A stretch of DNA of 64,000 bases from Alphaproteobacteria bacterium (GTDB taxonomy: Bacteria > Pseudomonadota > Alphaproteobacteria > Rhizobiales > GCA-2746425), in assembly GCA_024743215.1 (NCBI GenBank), contig JANSWZ010000010.1, forward strand, positions 124,001 through 188,000, written 5' to 3'. Of the stretch, positions 54,793-63,108 are shown piece after piece. Below the pieces are notes generated by a model. It was not told where the DNA came from. It did no database searches and was given only the letters and a program-made list of their open reading frames with translations. The first letter of the stretch is position 1. The number at the start of each line of letters is the position of its first letter. Made by a program: the position numbers and the translations under genes.

Positions 54793-54807
54793 TAGACCGG
54801 TCGTCTA
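54793..54807. promoter_or_regulatory. TetR-type palindromic operator upstream of its own gene
   Basis: TAGACCGGTCGTCTA differs from the site at 54093 by one central base and ends four bases from the TetR start codon, where it would overlap the ribosome site and promoter. This supports autoregulation. Confidence 0.75.
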
Positions 54808-54870
54808 TTAAATGTCAATGGATACTTGCCTGGCTTCGAATTTGGAGGCGCGGTTTCAGTCGGATGACGG

Positions 54871-55575
54871 TCAGGCGTCGGGCAAACAGACACCATCATA
54901 TCCACGTCCAATCACGCTTAAGCTGCGCGATGGACGGTGCGGCGGTCGACAGGCAACAACGGTCAGTCCGTTTGGGTTGGACGGAAGAGAGGACAGGCGC
55001 GCCTCGCCAGGATCAAAATTGGCCACAGCACCAGGTGCAATTGTGGCGGTTTGTCTGCACGCGGCAGGATTTTTTTCTGCCGGCATGCAAAGGCCGACGA
55101 CGATGGGGTAGTCGCAGATATTTGTGACCTGTCGCGGCTCAGACTGGCCCAACATTCCGCTTGTGCAACCATTTTCATTGGGCATCAGTGACGCGTGCTG
55201 ATAGATTCCTGTTGCTCTGTCTAGCAATGGCGGCACCGCAAATGTTGCAACCAATGCAATCGATACTCCAGCCCAGATCGGGACACGTCGCGGTTGGCCT
55301 TTGGTTTCAAACAAAGTCAACGTGATAAGGGCGACCCAAAGTCCGAATATCACTGCAGTTTCTGTTAGCCGTGGCAGGCCTGGCACATAGCTCACAGTGT
55401 CTTTTACTACGGCGAATACGGGTGGGCCGATATAGGCCGCTGCAACGCCCACCGCTGCCACCAGCCAAAACGGAAATCGTCGCTGACCATCGTGACGCTT
55501 AACGGTCCAGAAAAAACCTGCAGCGACAAGTCCGAACATAATCGCTCCGGGCATAAGATCAGGCATCCGACTCAT
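54871..55575 (-). CDS. Membrane protein of unknown function with periplasmic Cys-rich domain
   Basis: A 234-residue protein with three to four hydrophobic spans in the first 115 residues (LMPGAIMFGLVAAGFFW, FWLVAAVGVAAAYIGPPVF, ETAVIFGLWVALITLTLF, PIWAGVSIALVATFAVPPLL). The remaining 115 residues are soluble, with several Cys (VTNICDYPIVVGLCMP, AACRQTATIAPGA) suggestive of a small disulfide-bonded extracytoplasmic domain. No recognised family. It lies between the ddd regulator and DUF3422, both on the same strand, but gaps of about 80 bases leave operon membership open. Confidence 0.65.
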   Translation of the reverse strand: MSRMPDLMPGAIMFGLVAAGFFWTVKRHDGQRRFPFWLVAAVGVAAAYIGPPVFAVVKDTVSYVPGLPRLTETAVIFGLWVALITLTLFETKGQPRRVPIWAGVSIALVATFAVPPLLDRATGIYQHASLMPNENGCTSGMLGQSEPRQVTNICDYPIVVGLCMPAEKNPAACRQTATIAPGAVANFDPGEARLSSLPSNPNGLTVVACRPPHRPSRSLSVIGRGYDGVCLPDA

Positions 55576-55650
55576 TCAATCTGTTAGGTAAAACAACCAC
55601 GCACCTACTTATCGCCAAGGTAATACCCGTTAATAGCTCGGCTAGCCAGC

Positions 55651-56928
55651 CTAGTCAGGCTTGTCGTCAGCATGAGACTGTCTGATACGGCGCACCACCA
55701 GCCACATGCCTGCCACCACAAACGGCACGGAAATGGCGGTCAGGACAGCGCCGATGTATGGATAGCCAAACAGCGCCTGCAGCGGCGCATCAATGCCTTT
55801 CAGCAGATAGGCAATCAGGCCAACCACATAATAGCTGATCGCCGCAATCGAGAGGCCCTCAACGGTTTGTTGCAGTCGAAACTGCTGTTTGGCACGATGA
55901 TTCATGGAAGTCAGCAAATCGCGGTTCTGGCGTTCCAGCCCCACATCCACTCGTGTTCGCAACAGATTTGCTGCACGTGACAATTTGCGTGACAGATTGG
56001 CCTGACGTTCTTCCAGAGCCCTGATGGTTTGCATCGCCGGTTGCATCCGGCGGATCAGAAAAGCTTCCAGGGTTGGATGATGCTCATAACTGACTTCCTC
56101 AATGGCGTAGAGGCGCAGTTGCACAATTTCATGATAGGCTTTGCTGGCTCCGAACCGAAACAGGCATGCGGCAGCATTTGCTTCCAGATCGGCAGACAAT
56201 CCCGTGATCTCGTCAAGCAATTGCTCACTGACGCCCTGCATGTTGTCTTTCAGATCACTGGTCATCTGTGCCAGACTATCTTCAATACCGCTGACAACGG
56301 GCCCGGTGCGTTGGGCAAGCGGCAAACCCAGTAAGGCCAGCGTTCTGTAGGTTTCAATTTCCAGCAAACGTTGCACAAGTCCGCCAACGGCAATGTCGCT
56401 CGCGCCCTGATTGAGAATGCTCATCCGTGTTGCGCCGTCATCTCCCTGTCGGAAATCCGTTGCGATGAGCGCAAGGCCCTGATGCACCTCAGAGACACAA
56501 AGCGAACGCTTGTCATAGATGTCTTCAAAATTCACATCGCTCGTGCTTTCCAGCACATCAATGCGTGTCATGGAGATAATCTGTCCGAGTGAGCTTTTGG
56601 CCTGCTCGATGACCATAGCCAATCCATCATGCGAATTACGTACCGGGGTATCCCAGGTCAGAGAACTGAATTCGGAATGCTGCTCCCAGCGCAATTTGCC
56701 GCCAAAGCCATCCAGCGCGCAGTAGCGGGCATCATGAGCGGGCGGCTCTGCGCCTGCTTTTTTGGCATATGCGCAAATGGCCTCATGCAGCGCGGCGGCT
56801 TCCTCCAGTCCCGCCAGTAACGATACGTGGCGGACAATCCGGGGCGATGAAATGGGCTCAAACGGGCGCGCATGCACCTCGTCCAGAACCCGCGCTCGCT
56901 CAGGATGGGTGGATATGATGTTTGACAT
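55651..56928 (-). CDS. DUF3422 family membrane protein
   Basis: A 425-residue protein of DUF3422, an alpha/betaproteobacterial family of unknown function. The N-terminus VLDEVHARPFEPISSPRIVRH is the family hallmark. The central part is helical and probably coiled coil (LRTRVDVGLERQNRDLLTSMN), and two C-terminal spans (AAISYYVVGLIAYLL and YIGAVLTAISVPFVVAGMWLVV) anchor it. Architecture resembles membrane-anchored scaffold proteins. ATG at 56928 chosen over the longer ORF to 56979. Confidence 0.85.
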   Translation of the reverse strand: MSNIISTHPERARVLDEVHARPFEPISSPRIVRHVSLLAGLEEAAALHEAICAYAKKAGAEPPAHDARYCALDGFGGKLRWEQHSEFSSLTWDTPVRNSHDGLAMVIEQAKSSLGQIISMTRIDVLESTSDVNFEDIYDKRSLCVSEVHQGLALIATDFRQGDDGATRMSILNQGASDIAVGGLVQRLLEIETYRTLALLGLPLAQRTGPVVSGIEDSLAQMTSDLKDNMQGVSEQLLDEITGLSADLEANAAACLFRFGASKAYHEIVQLRLYAIEEVSYEHHPTLEAFLIRRMQPAMQTIRALEERQANLSRKLSRAANLLRTRVDVGLERQNRDLLTSMNHRAKQQFRLQQTVEGLSIAAISYYVVGLIAYLLKGIDAPLQALFGYPYIGAVLTAISVPFVVAGMWLVVRRIRQSHADDKPD

Positions 56929-57106
56929 GCTGCTTGCTCCGATTCGGTCGGCTGAACACATATCAACATCATTGGCCAAAAAGGAAAGGTCTGGCTTGTA
57001 AAGTGGTCTTGCCGAATGTGTCGCAAGGTGATGTAGCCCGGATCGCCAATCAAGCGACTTGGAGCCTGGCTACCGCGTCTGGGCATGAGTGGGCAATTTT
57101 ATTGAC

Positions 57107-57119
57107 CACCTGTCAGGTG
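57107..57119. promoter_or_regulatory. Palindrome upstream of the FadR-type regulator, candidate operator
   Basis: CACCTG-T-CAGGTG is a perfect 6-1-6 palindrome 45 bases before the preferred start of the regulator. It would lie inside the coding region if the upstream start at 57089 were used, which favours the later start. Confidence 0.45.
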
Positions 57120-57163
57120 ACGCGGTACAATCGAGTCAACAAATGGGGTCAAATCAGTCCGGC

Positions 57164-57970
57164 ATGATATTTACAGAAATCTCACACACCCGCACTGCTG
57201 ACGAGGTGATTCATCAGATTGAAGAACTGGTGTTGCAAGGTGTGTTGAAGCCTGGAGACCGGATACCTGGTGAACGGGCTCTGTCAAAATCCCTGAACGT
57301 GTCCCGTCCCGTCCTGCGCGATGCTCTGCAAAAGCTTGAGGCACGCGGATTGCTGCTAACCCGGCAGGGTGAGGGCAGCGTTGTGGCGGATGTTGTTGGC
57401 ACTGTGTTTAAGGACCCTATTGTCGACCTCATTCGCAAACATCCAAAAGCAACAGCTGACTACGTTGAATTCCGTCGGCAGATTGAGGGCATTACTGCTG
57501 AAATGGCGGCCCTTCGCGCGACCGATGCAGATCGCGAGCTTTTGACGCGGCTTATAAATACGATGACGGAAACCCACGAGTTACAGGATTTTTCTGCCGA
57601 AGCTGAGGTTGATACAGAGTTTCATCAGGCAATTGGCGAATGTGCCCACAATATTGTGTTGCTGCATATGCTTCGCTCCTGCTACCGCTTATTGGAACAG
57701 GGTGTGTTCATCAACCGAAGTCGCCTTTACAGCCACAATGGTTCGCGCAACGCGCTGTTGGCGCAGCACAAGGCCATCTATGCCAGTATTATGGCGCGAG
57801 ACCCGCAAGCTGCTCGCAAGGCAGCGGAAGCACATATGGATTTTGTCGCCGAGGCGGCCAGAGAAGTGGAAACGGTTGGCGAGCGGGAAGCGGTTTCCCG
57901 CCTGCGGCTTGAGCAACACAGCACCCAGAACAAAATGGAACGCGCTGCAAAAACAGCCAAAGCAAAGTAG
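57164..57970 (+). CDS. FadR-type GntR regulator of the lactate operon
   Basis: A 268-residue regulator. The winged helix has IHQIEELVLQGVLKPGDRIPGERALSKSLNVSRPVLRDALQKLEARGLLLTRQG; the FCD domain follows (VEFRRQIEGITAEMAALRATD) with the metal-binding His residues in FHQAIGECAHN and HKAIYASIMARDP. LldR/LutR regulators of this type control lactate oxidation and respond to lactate. It is three bases upstream of lutA. ATG at 57164 chosen; ATG codons at 57143 and 57089 are in frame but lead into the palindrome region. Confidence 0.85.
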   Translation: MIFTEISHTRTADEVIHQIEELVLQGVLKPGDRIPGERALSKSLNVSRPVLRDALQKLEARGLLLTRQGEGSVVADVVGTVFKDPIVDLIRKHPKATADYVEFRRQIEGITAEMAALRATDADRELLTRLINTMTETHELQDFSAEAEVDTEFHQAIGECAHNIVLLHMLRSCYRLLEQGVFINRSRLYSHNGSRNALLAQHKAIYASIMARDPQAARKAAEAHMDFVAEAAREVETVGEREAVSRLRLEQHSTQNKMERAAKTAKAK

Positions 57971-57973
57971 AAT

Positions 57974-58792
57974 ATGAGCGTATCAGACCAAAACTCTGCC
58001 CCGGAAACAACTGCTATCGAAACGCCCAAAAACGTGGCTCTCTTCGTCACATGTCTGGTGGATTTGTTTCGGCCATCGATTGGATTTGCCAGCGTAAAAC
58101 TGCTGGAAGATGCCGGTTGTACCATCTCTGTGCCACCGGCCCAGACATGTTGCGGACAACCGGCTTACAATTCGGGCGACAAGGCGGATACACGCGATAT
58201 TGCCATGCAGGTCATCAAATCATTTGAATCCTATGACGCGGTGGTTGCTCCATCCGGTTCTTGCGCGGCCATGATCAAAGTGCATTATCTGGAACTGTTT
58301 GAAGAAGGGTCCGCATGGCATCAGCGCGCGCGCAAGCTGGCCGACAAAACCTTTGAATTGACCAGCTTTCTGACTGATATCATGGGCCGAAATCCGGTTA
58401 CGGCACATTTTGATGGCACCGTCACCTACCATGACAGTTGTTCAGGCCTGCGGGAATTGGGTGTTGAAAAACAACCGCGACGGCTGCTGGAAGCGGTTGA
58501 TGGATTGACCCTGAAAGAGATGAAAGACAGCGAAGTGTGTTGCGGGTTTGGTGGCACATTCTGCATCAAATATCCTGACATCTCCAATGCGATTGTTGAG
58601 AAGAAAACCAAAAATATCGACGATACATCTGCTGGAACCCTGTTGGCTGGCGATCTGGGCTGCTTGATGAACATGGCCGGTAAGCTGAAACGCGAGGGCA
58701 GCCAAGTGGATGTGCGCCATGTGGCTGAGGTGCTGGCGGGAATGACCGACGTGCCGCCCATTGGCAAAAGCAAAAAAGATAAAAAGGGATAG
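57974..58792 (+). CDS. lutA: L-lactate utilisation protein LutA, iron-sulfur protein
   Basis: A 272-residue protein with two CCG domains, each supplying cysteines for a cluster: CLVDLFRPSIG, PAQTCCGQPAYNSG and SGSCAAM in the first, YHDSCSGLRELG, SEVCCGFGGTFCIKYP and LGCLMNM in the second. LutA (YkgE/LldE) works with LutB and LutC in oxidation of L-lactate to pyruvate, passing electrons to the respiratory chain. Three bases follow the regulator stop, so it is cotranscribed with it. Confidence 0.92.
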   Translation: MSVSDQNSAPETTAIETPKNVALFVTCLVDLFRPSIGFASVKLLEDAGCTISVPPAQTCCGQPAYNSGDKADTRDIAMQVIKSFESYDAVVAPSGSCAAMIKVHYLELFEEGSAWHQRARKLADKTFELTSFLTDIMGRNPVTAHFDGTVTYHDSCSGLRELGVEKQPRRLLEAVDGLTLKEMKDSEVCCGFGGTFCIKYPDISNAIVEKKTKNIDDTSAGTLLAGDLGCLMNMAGKLKREGSQVDVRHVAEVLAGMTDVPPIGKSKKDKKG

Positions 58793-58800
58793 AGACGGTT

Positions 58801-60240
58801 ATGCAGATCACATCCCCTTACTTTAAGGAGAAATCCTCAGAGGCCCTGAAAGATGAAAATCTTCAGAAGGCCTTGGGCAATGTCGAACGGGGGTTCATCG
58901 GCAAACGCGCCAAGGCGGCTGCCAATCTGCCGGAATTTGAGGCGCTTCGGGACCGTTCAAAAGAGATCAAGGACCATGTGCTGGATCATCTGGATCTTTA
59001 TCTGGAAACCTATGAAGCAAAGGTTCAGGATTCGGGTGGCCGTGTCCATTGGGCGGCAGGTGCTCAGGATGCACGAAACATCATTCTCGACATTTGCAAA
59101 CGCGCCAATGCCAAGACGGTGACCAAGGGGAAATCCATGATCGCGGAAGAAATCGCGATCAATGAACATCTGGAACGCAATGGCATTGAGCCAATTGAAA
59201 CCGATCTTGGCGAATATATCATTCAATTGCGCGGTGAGGCACCCAGCCACATCATCGCGCCAGCTGTGCATGTGAACAAGGAGGAGGTTGAGGCGGATTT
59301 CAGACGTACGCACCGACATTTGCCACCGGGGCGTAACCTGGAAGACCCGACCAGCCTCTTATCCGAAGCACGTTCTGTGCTGCGTGACAAATTTCTGGCT
59401 GCGGATGTGGGCATCACCGGTGCCAATTTTCTGGTTGCCGAAACCGGCACGTCAATCATTGTCACCAATGAAGGCAATGGCGATCTCACTCAGATATTGC
59501 CCCGGGTCCATATTGTCATCGCTTCCATTGAGAAGATCGTTCCAACGCTGGAAGATGTCAGCCAGATACTACGCGTTCTGGCACGCTCTGCCACGGGGCA
59601 GGACATATCTGTCTACACGACATTTTCAACCGGCCCGCGCCGGGCAGAAGACCCTGACGGACCAGAAGAATATCATGTGGTGCTGCTTGATAATGGCCGT
59701 TCAGACATGCTTGGAACCGAGTTTCAGGACATGCTGCGCTGTATCAGGTGCGGCGCCTGCATGAACCATTGCCCAGTCTATCACGCTGTTGGCGGCCATT
59801 CTTATGGCTGGGTCTATCCCGGCCCGATGGGAGCGGTTCTGACACCAACCTTGATTGGCGTTGAAATGGGGGGGAATCTGCCCAATGCATCCACCTTTTG
59901 TGGACGCTGTGAAAGTGTCTGCCCGATGCGCATACCGCTACCAAAAATGATGCGGCATTGGCGGGAAAAGGAATTTGAGCGACATGCCACGCCAGATAGA
60001 ATGCGGCGTGGGCTGAGCGTCTGGGCCTGGATGGCCAAACACCCAAAACTATATCATGCAGGCTCAAGGCTGGCGATTAACCTGCTAGGCTTGATGGGGC
60101 GTCGCAAAGGCGCATTCAAAAAATTGCCATTGGCTGGCGGCTGGACTGAGCATCGTGATTTACCTGCGCCAGAGGGGCAGACCTTCCAACAGCAATGGGC
60201 GGCGCAGCACAGAAACTCCAAACTGGAACAAGCCACATGA
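58801..60240 (+). CDS. lutB: L-lactate utilisation protein LutB, iron-sulfur protein
   Basis: A 479-residue protein. The N-terminal LUD domain includes VTKGKSMIAEEIAINEHLE and GANFLVAETGTSIIVTNEGN. Two 4Fe-4S motifs follow, CIRCGACMNHCPVY and CGRCESVCPMRIPLP, as in LutB/LldF/YkgF. It starts eight bases after lutA and ends 13 bases before lutC. Confidence 0.92.
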   Translation: MQITSPYFKEKSSEALKDENLQKALGNVERGFIGKRAKAAANLPEFEALRDRSKEIKDHVLDHLDLYLETYEAKVQDSGGRVHWAAGAQDARNIILDICKRANAKTVTKGKSMIAEEIAINEHLERNGIEPIETDLGEYIIQLRGEAPSHIIAPAVHVNKEEVEADFRRTHRHLPPGRNLEDPTSLLSEARSVLRDKFLAADVGITGANFLVAETGTSIIVTNEGNGDLTQILPRVHIVIASIEKIVPTLEDVSQILRVLARSATGQDISVYTTFSTGPRRAEDPDGPEEYHVVLLDNGRSDMLGTEFQDMLRCIRCGACMNHCPVYHAVGGHSYGWVYPGPMGAVLTPTLIGVEMGGNLPNASTFCGRCESVCPMRIPLPKMMRHWREKEFERHATPDRMRRGLSVWAWMAKHPKLYHAGSRLAINLLGLMGRRKGAFKKLPLAGGWTEHRDLPAPEGQTFQQQWAAQHRNSKLEQAT

Positions 60241-60253
60241 TGGATCCGGCGCA

Positions 60254-60961
60254 ATGAACAGGCGTATTGGAAACAGCAATCGTGCAACGCCCAATGGCCG
60301 CAGCAGTATTTTGGCAAAGATTCGCAAGAATATTAAGAATCTCGATGATCCGGTGCGTGAAGCCAGGGTTACAGATCGGCTGTCCAGAAGCCCGGTTGGA
60401 TTGATACCGGCACGTGCGCGCAAAGCGCACGCAAAGCAGGTCGATTTGTTTTGTGAGCAGGCCAGCAAGGTCCAGACCACTGTCACCCGCATTAACAAGA
60501 TTGAAGATTTGCCGGCAGCGCTTGCAGAGTATCTGCGGGGCAGAAACCTTCCCAAAAAAGTGCGCATGGGAAATGCGCCGATTCTGGAGCAGGCTGGCTG
60601 GGACAGGCTTGCCGATCTTGAGATTTCAAAAGGACCAACACAGGGGGATGACCCGGTTGGCCTGTCTCATGCTTTCGCCGGTGCCGCCGAAACCGGAACC
60701 TTGATGCTTGAATCTGGAGCCGACAATCCCACAACACTCAATTTCCTGCCGGAAACCCATTGCGTTGTAATCCGCGCTTCTGACATTTCAGGCGACTATG
60801 AAACCGCCTGGGCAACGATTCGTGAAAAATATGGCAAGGGTAACATGCCGCGCACGGTAAACATGATCACCGGACCGTCTCGCTCCGGCGACATTGAACA
60901 GACTATGTTACTGGGCGCCCATGGTCCGCGCGCATTGCAAATATTCGTGGTTGAGAACTAA
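60254..60961 (+). CDS. lutC: L-lactate utilisation protein LutC
   Basis: A 235-residue LUD-domain protein. ILEQAGWDRL, SHAFAGAAETGTLMLESGADNPTTLNFLPETHCVV and TGPSRSGDIEQTMLLGAHGPRAL are LutC/LldG hallmarks. The ATG at 60254 is preferred to in-frame starts inside lutB. Last gene of the lut operon; a hairpin follows 21 bases after the stop. Confidence 0.9.
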   Translation: MNRRIGNSNRATPNGRSSILAKIRKNIKNLDDPVREARVTDRLSRSPVGLIPARARKAHAKQVDLFCEQASKVQTTVTRINKIEDLPAALAEYLRGRNLPKKVRMGNAPILEQAGWDRLADLEISKGPTQGDDPVGLSHAFAGAAETGTLMLESGADNPTTLNFLPETHCVVIRASDISGDYETAWATIREKYGKGNMPRTVNMITGPSRSGDIEQTMLLGAHGPRALQIFVVEN

Positions 60962-60981
60962 ATTGCTGATTCGGTGATAAA

Positions 60982-61026
60982 AAAGTCGCGATAACCGGCT
61001 TTTCAAGACGGTACTTTCGCGACTTT
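60982..61026. terminator. Bidirectional terminator-like hairpin between lutC and the cytochrome gene
   Basis: Arms AAAGTCGCGA and TCGCGACTTT pair perfectly over 10 bases; the loop contains a short ACCG/CGGT inner stem. A-rich and T-rich ends flank it, which suits termination of both convergent transcripts. Confidence 0.6.
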
Positions 61027-61054
61027 GAAATTGTAGTTCAGGACTGGTCCTGTC

Positions 61055-61444
61055 TTATTCGGCTATATTGCCGTCCGGGTCGAACTGCGCCAGATAGGCG
61101 ATCACATTCTCCAGATCCGCATCTTTTTTCAAACCTGCAAACGCCATCTTTGTTCCTTTGACGGACTTGCGCGGATTTGCCAGATAAGTTGTCAATGTTT
61201 CCACATCCCAGGTCAATTCGGCGGCCTTCATGGCTTTGGAATATTTGTATCCCTCAACGGTTGCCGCTTCGCGTCCCACAATACCGTTGAGAAGCGGTCC
61301 GACGCGATTTTTGGCCTTTGGTCCGACAGCATGACAAGCCTTGCATTTCTTGAAAACCTTTTCGCCAGCCGCAACGTCACCTTCGGCCATTGCGCCAAAT
61401 GGCATCAGTGCGCACATCAGCCCTGCGAGAATTATCTTATTCAT
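61055..61444 (-). CDS. Soluble periplasmic cytochrome c (class I)
   Basis: A 129-residue c-type cytochrome with a signal peptide (MNKIILAGLMCALMPFGAMA). The haem-binding CKACH is at residues 34-38 and the axial Met is in GTKMAFAGL. The length and motif resemble cytochrome c2/c550, which carries electrons between the bc1 complex and oxidases. Its placement between lactate and glycolate oxidation genes suggests general respiration. Convergent with lutC. The 218 bases upstream, to glcD, hold no gene. Confidence 0.9.
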   Translation of the reverse strand: MNKIILAGLMCALMPFGAMAEGDVAAGEKVFKKCKACHAVGPKAKNRVGPLLNGIVGREAATVEGYKYSKAMKAAELTWDVETLTTYLANPRKSVKGTKMAFAGLKKDADLENVIAYLAQFDPDGNIAE

Positions 61445-61662
61445 ATATCACCTCACTCACTCCAAATATCCGGTCAGCTAGACCAGAGTTGTTCGCGCAC
61501 CCATCTGGTTTTTCGAATGTATTACAGCCTGCGTCAACCCCAATGGTTTTTTCTCTGAAGATACAGCTGAATTGTCGCATAGGCTTGGTTTTCCGGACTG
61601 GTAAAAAAAATTGACCAGTTGCGGATTCTCTGTCAAAATCAAGAAAAGCAAGGGAGAAAACC

Positions 61663-63108
61663 ATGGGCACAATTGCAATACCGGAACCTGATATGGGTAT
61701 TCTCGCGCGTCGGCAGGAGATCATTCAGAACCTACGCAAACTGGTGCCCGGCGAGGGCGTGATCAGCGACGCCACCGAGTTGGTTCCCTATGAGACCGAT
61801 GCCTTTACCGCCTATCGTCGTGTCCCGCTGGCTGTTGTGCTGCCAGAAACCACAGAACAGGTTTCTGCAGTGCTGAAATATTGCAACAAGGCGGGCTTGC
61901 CGGTTATTCCCCGCGGCGCCGGAACGTCTTTGGCAGGCGGTGCCATTCCTCAGGAAGATGCTGTCGTGATCGGCATTGCGAAAATGAGCCGCGTTCTTGA
62001 CGTGGACTATAGCAACCGCTCGGCGAGAGTTCAGGCGGGCATCACAAACCTGAACGTTTCAGACCATGTTGGGCCCGACGGGTTTTTCTATGCGCCTGAC
62101 CCGTCATCACAACTGGCCTGCACGATCGCCGGAAATATCGGCATGAATTCAGGCGGCGCTCATTGTCTGAAATATGGTGTCACAACCAACAATCTGCTCG
62201 GCGTCAAGATGGTCATGCTGGACGGAACCGTGCTGGATGTTGGCGGCGAACATCTGGATGCGCCGGGTTACGATTTGCTTGGGCTGGTATGCGGATCAGA
62301 AGGGCAGATCGGCATCATCACCGAAGCGGTCGTTCGTATTCTGCCGAAGCCGGAAGGTGCACAACCGGTTTTGTTCGGCTTTGAAACCGCAGAAAGTGCC
62401 GGGGCCTGCGTGGCCAGCATTATTGCTGCGGGCCTGGTGCCTGTTGCCATGGAATTCATGGACAAGCTGGCCATTGAAATCTGCGAGGCTTTTGCCAAGG
62501 CCGGGTACCCGATGGATGTCGAAGCTCTGCTGATCATCGAGGTCGAAGGATCTGACGCGGAAATGCGCGAGCAACTTGGCAAGATTATTGAGATAGCCAA
62601 ACAGCACGGCGTGAAGACCATCAAGGAAAGCCAATCGGCCATGGAGGCTGCCGCCATCTGGAAAGGTCGCAAATCGGCTTTTGGCGCCACAGGACGTGTC
62701 GCGGATTACATCTGCATGGATGGTACCATCCCGACAGGGCAACTGCCGCATGTGCTCGCTCGCATGACCGAAATCATCGATCATTATGGCCTGCGTGTTG
62801 CGAATGTCTTCCATGCGGGCGATGGAAATCTGCATCCCTTGATCCTTTATGATGTCAATGATCCGGCAGAGCGCCAAAAAGCGGAAGATGCCGGCAATGA
62901 CATTCTGACATTGTGCGTGGAGGTTGGTGGTTGCCTGACCGGTGAACACGGCGTGGGCATCGAAAAACGTGATTTGATGCGCGTTCAGTTTACCGAGGAG
63001 GATTTGCGCCAGCAAATGCTCGTGCGGGCGGTCTTTGACCCGGCGTGGCAACTCAACCCGGCCAAGGTGTTCCCATTGGATGGCCGTAATTCGGGACAGG
63101 CTGCATGA
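61663..63108 (+). CDS. glcD: Glycolate oxidase subunit GlcD (FAD-linked)
   Basis: A 481-residue FAD-linked oxidase of the VAO/PCMH type. PLAVVLPETTEQVSAVLKYC and IPRGAGTSLAGGA start the FAD domain; GNIGMNSGGAHCLKYGVTTNN and LLGLVCGSEGQIGIITEAVV complete it. The cap domain ends with VFHAGDGNLHPLILYD and GGCLTGEHGVGIEKR, giving the conserved metal/substrate His residues. GlcD oxidises glycolate (or D-lactate) to glyoxylate with GlcE and GlcF. Its stop overlaps the ATG of glcE. Confidence 0.92.
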   Translation: MGTIAIPEPDMGILARRQEIIQNLRKLVPGEGVISDATELVPYETDAFTAYRRVPLAVVLPETTEQVSAVLKYCNKAGLPVIPRGAGTSLAGGAIPQEDAVVIGIAKMSRVLDVDYSNRSARVQAGITNLNVSDHVGPDGFFYAPDPSSQLACTIAGNIGMNSGGAHCLKYGVTTNNLLGVKMVMLDGTVLDVGGEHLDAPGYDLLGLVCGSEGQIGIITEAVVRILPKPEGAQPVLFGFETAESAGACVASIIAAGLVPVAMEFMDKLAIEICEAFAKAGYPMDVEALLIIEVEGSDAEMREQLGKIIEIAKQHGVKTIKESQSAMEAAAIWKGRKSAFGATGRVADYICMDGTIPTGQLPHVLARMTEIIDHYGLRVANVFHAGDGNLHPLILYDVNDPAERQKAEDAGNDILTLCVEVGGCLTGEHGVGIEKRDLMRVQFTEEDLRQQMLVRAVFDPAWQLNPAKVFPLDGRNSGQAA

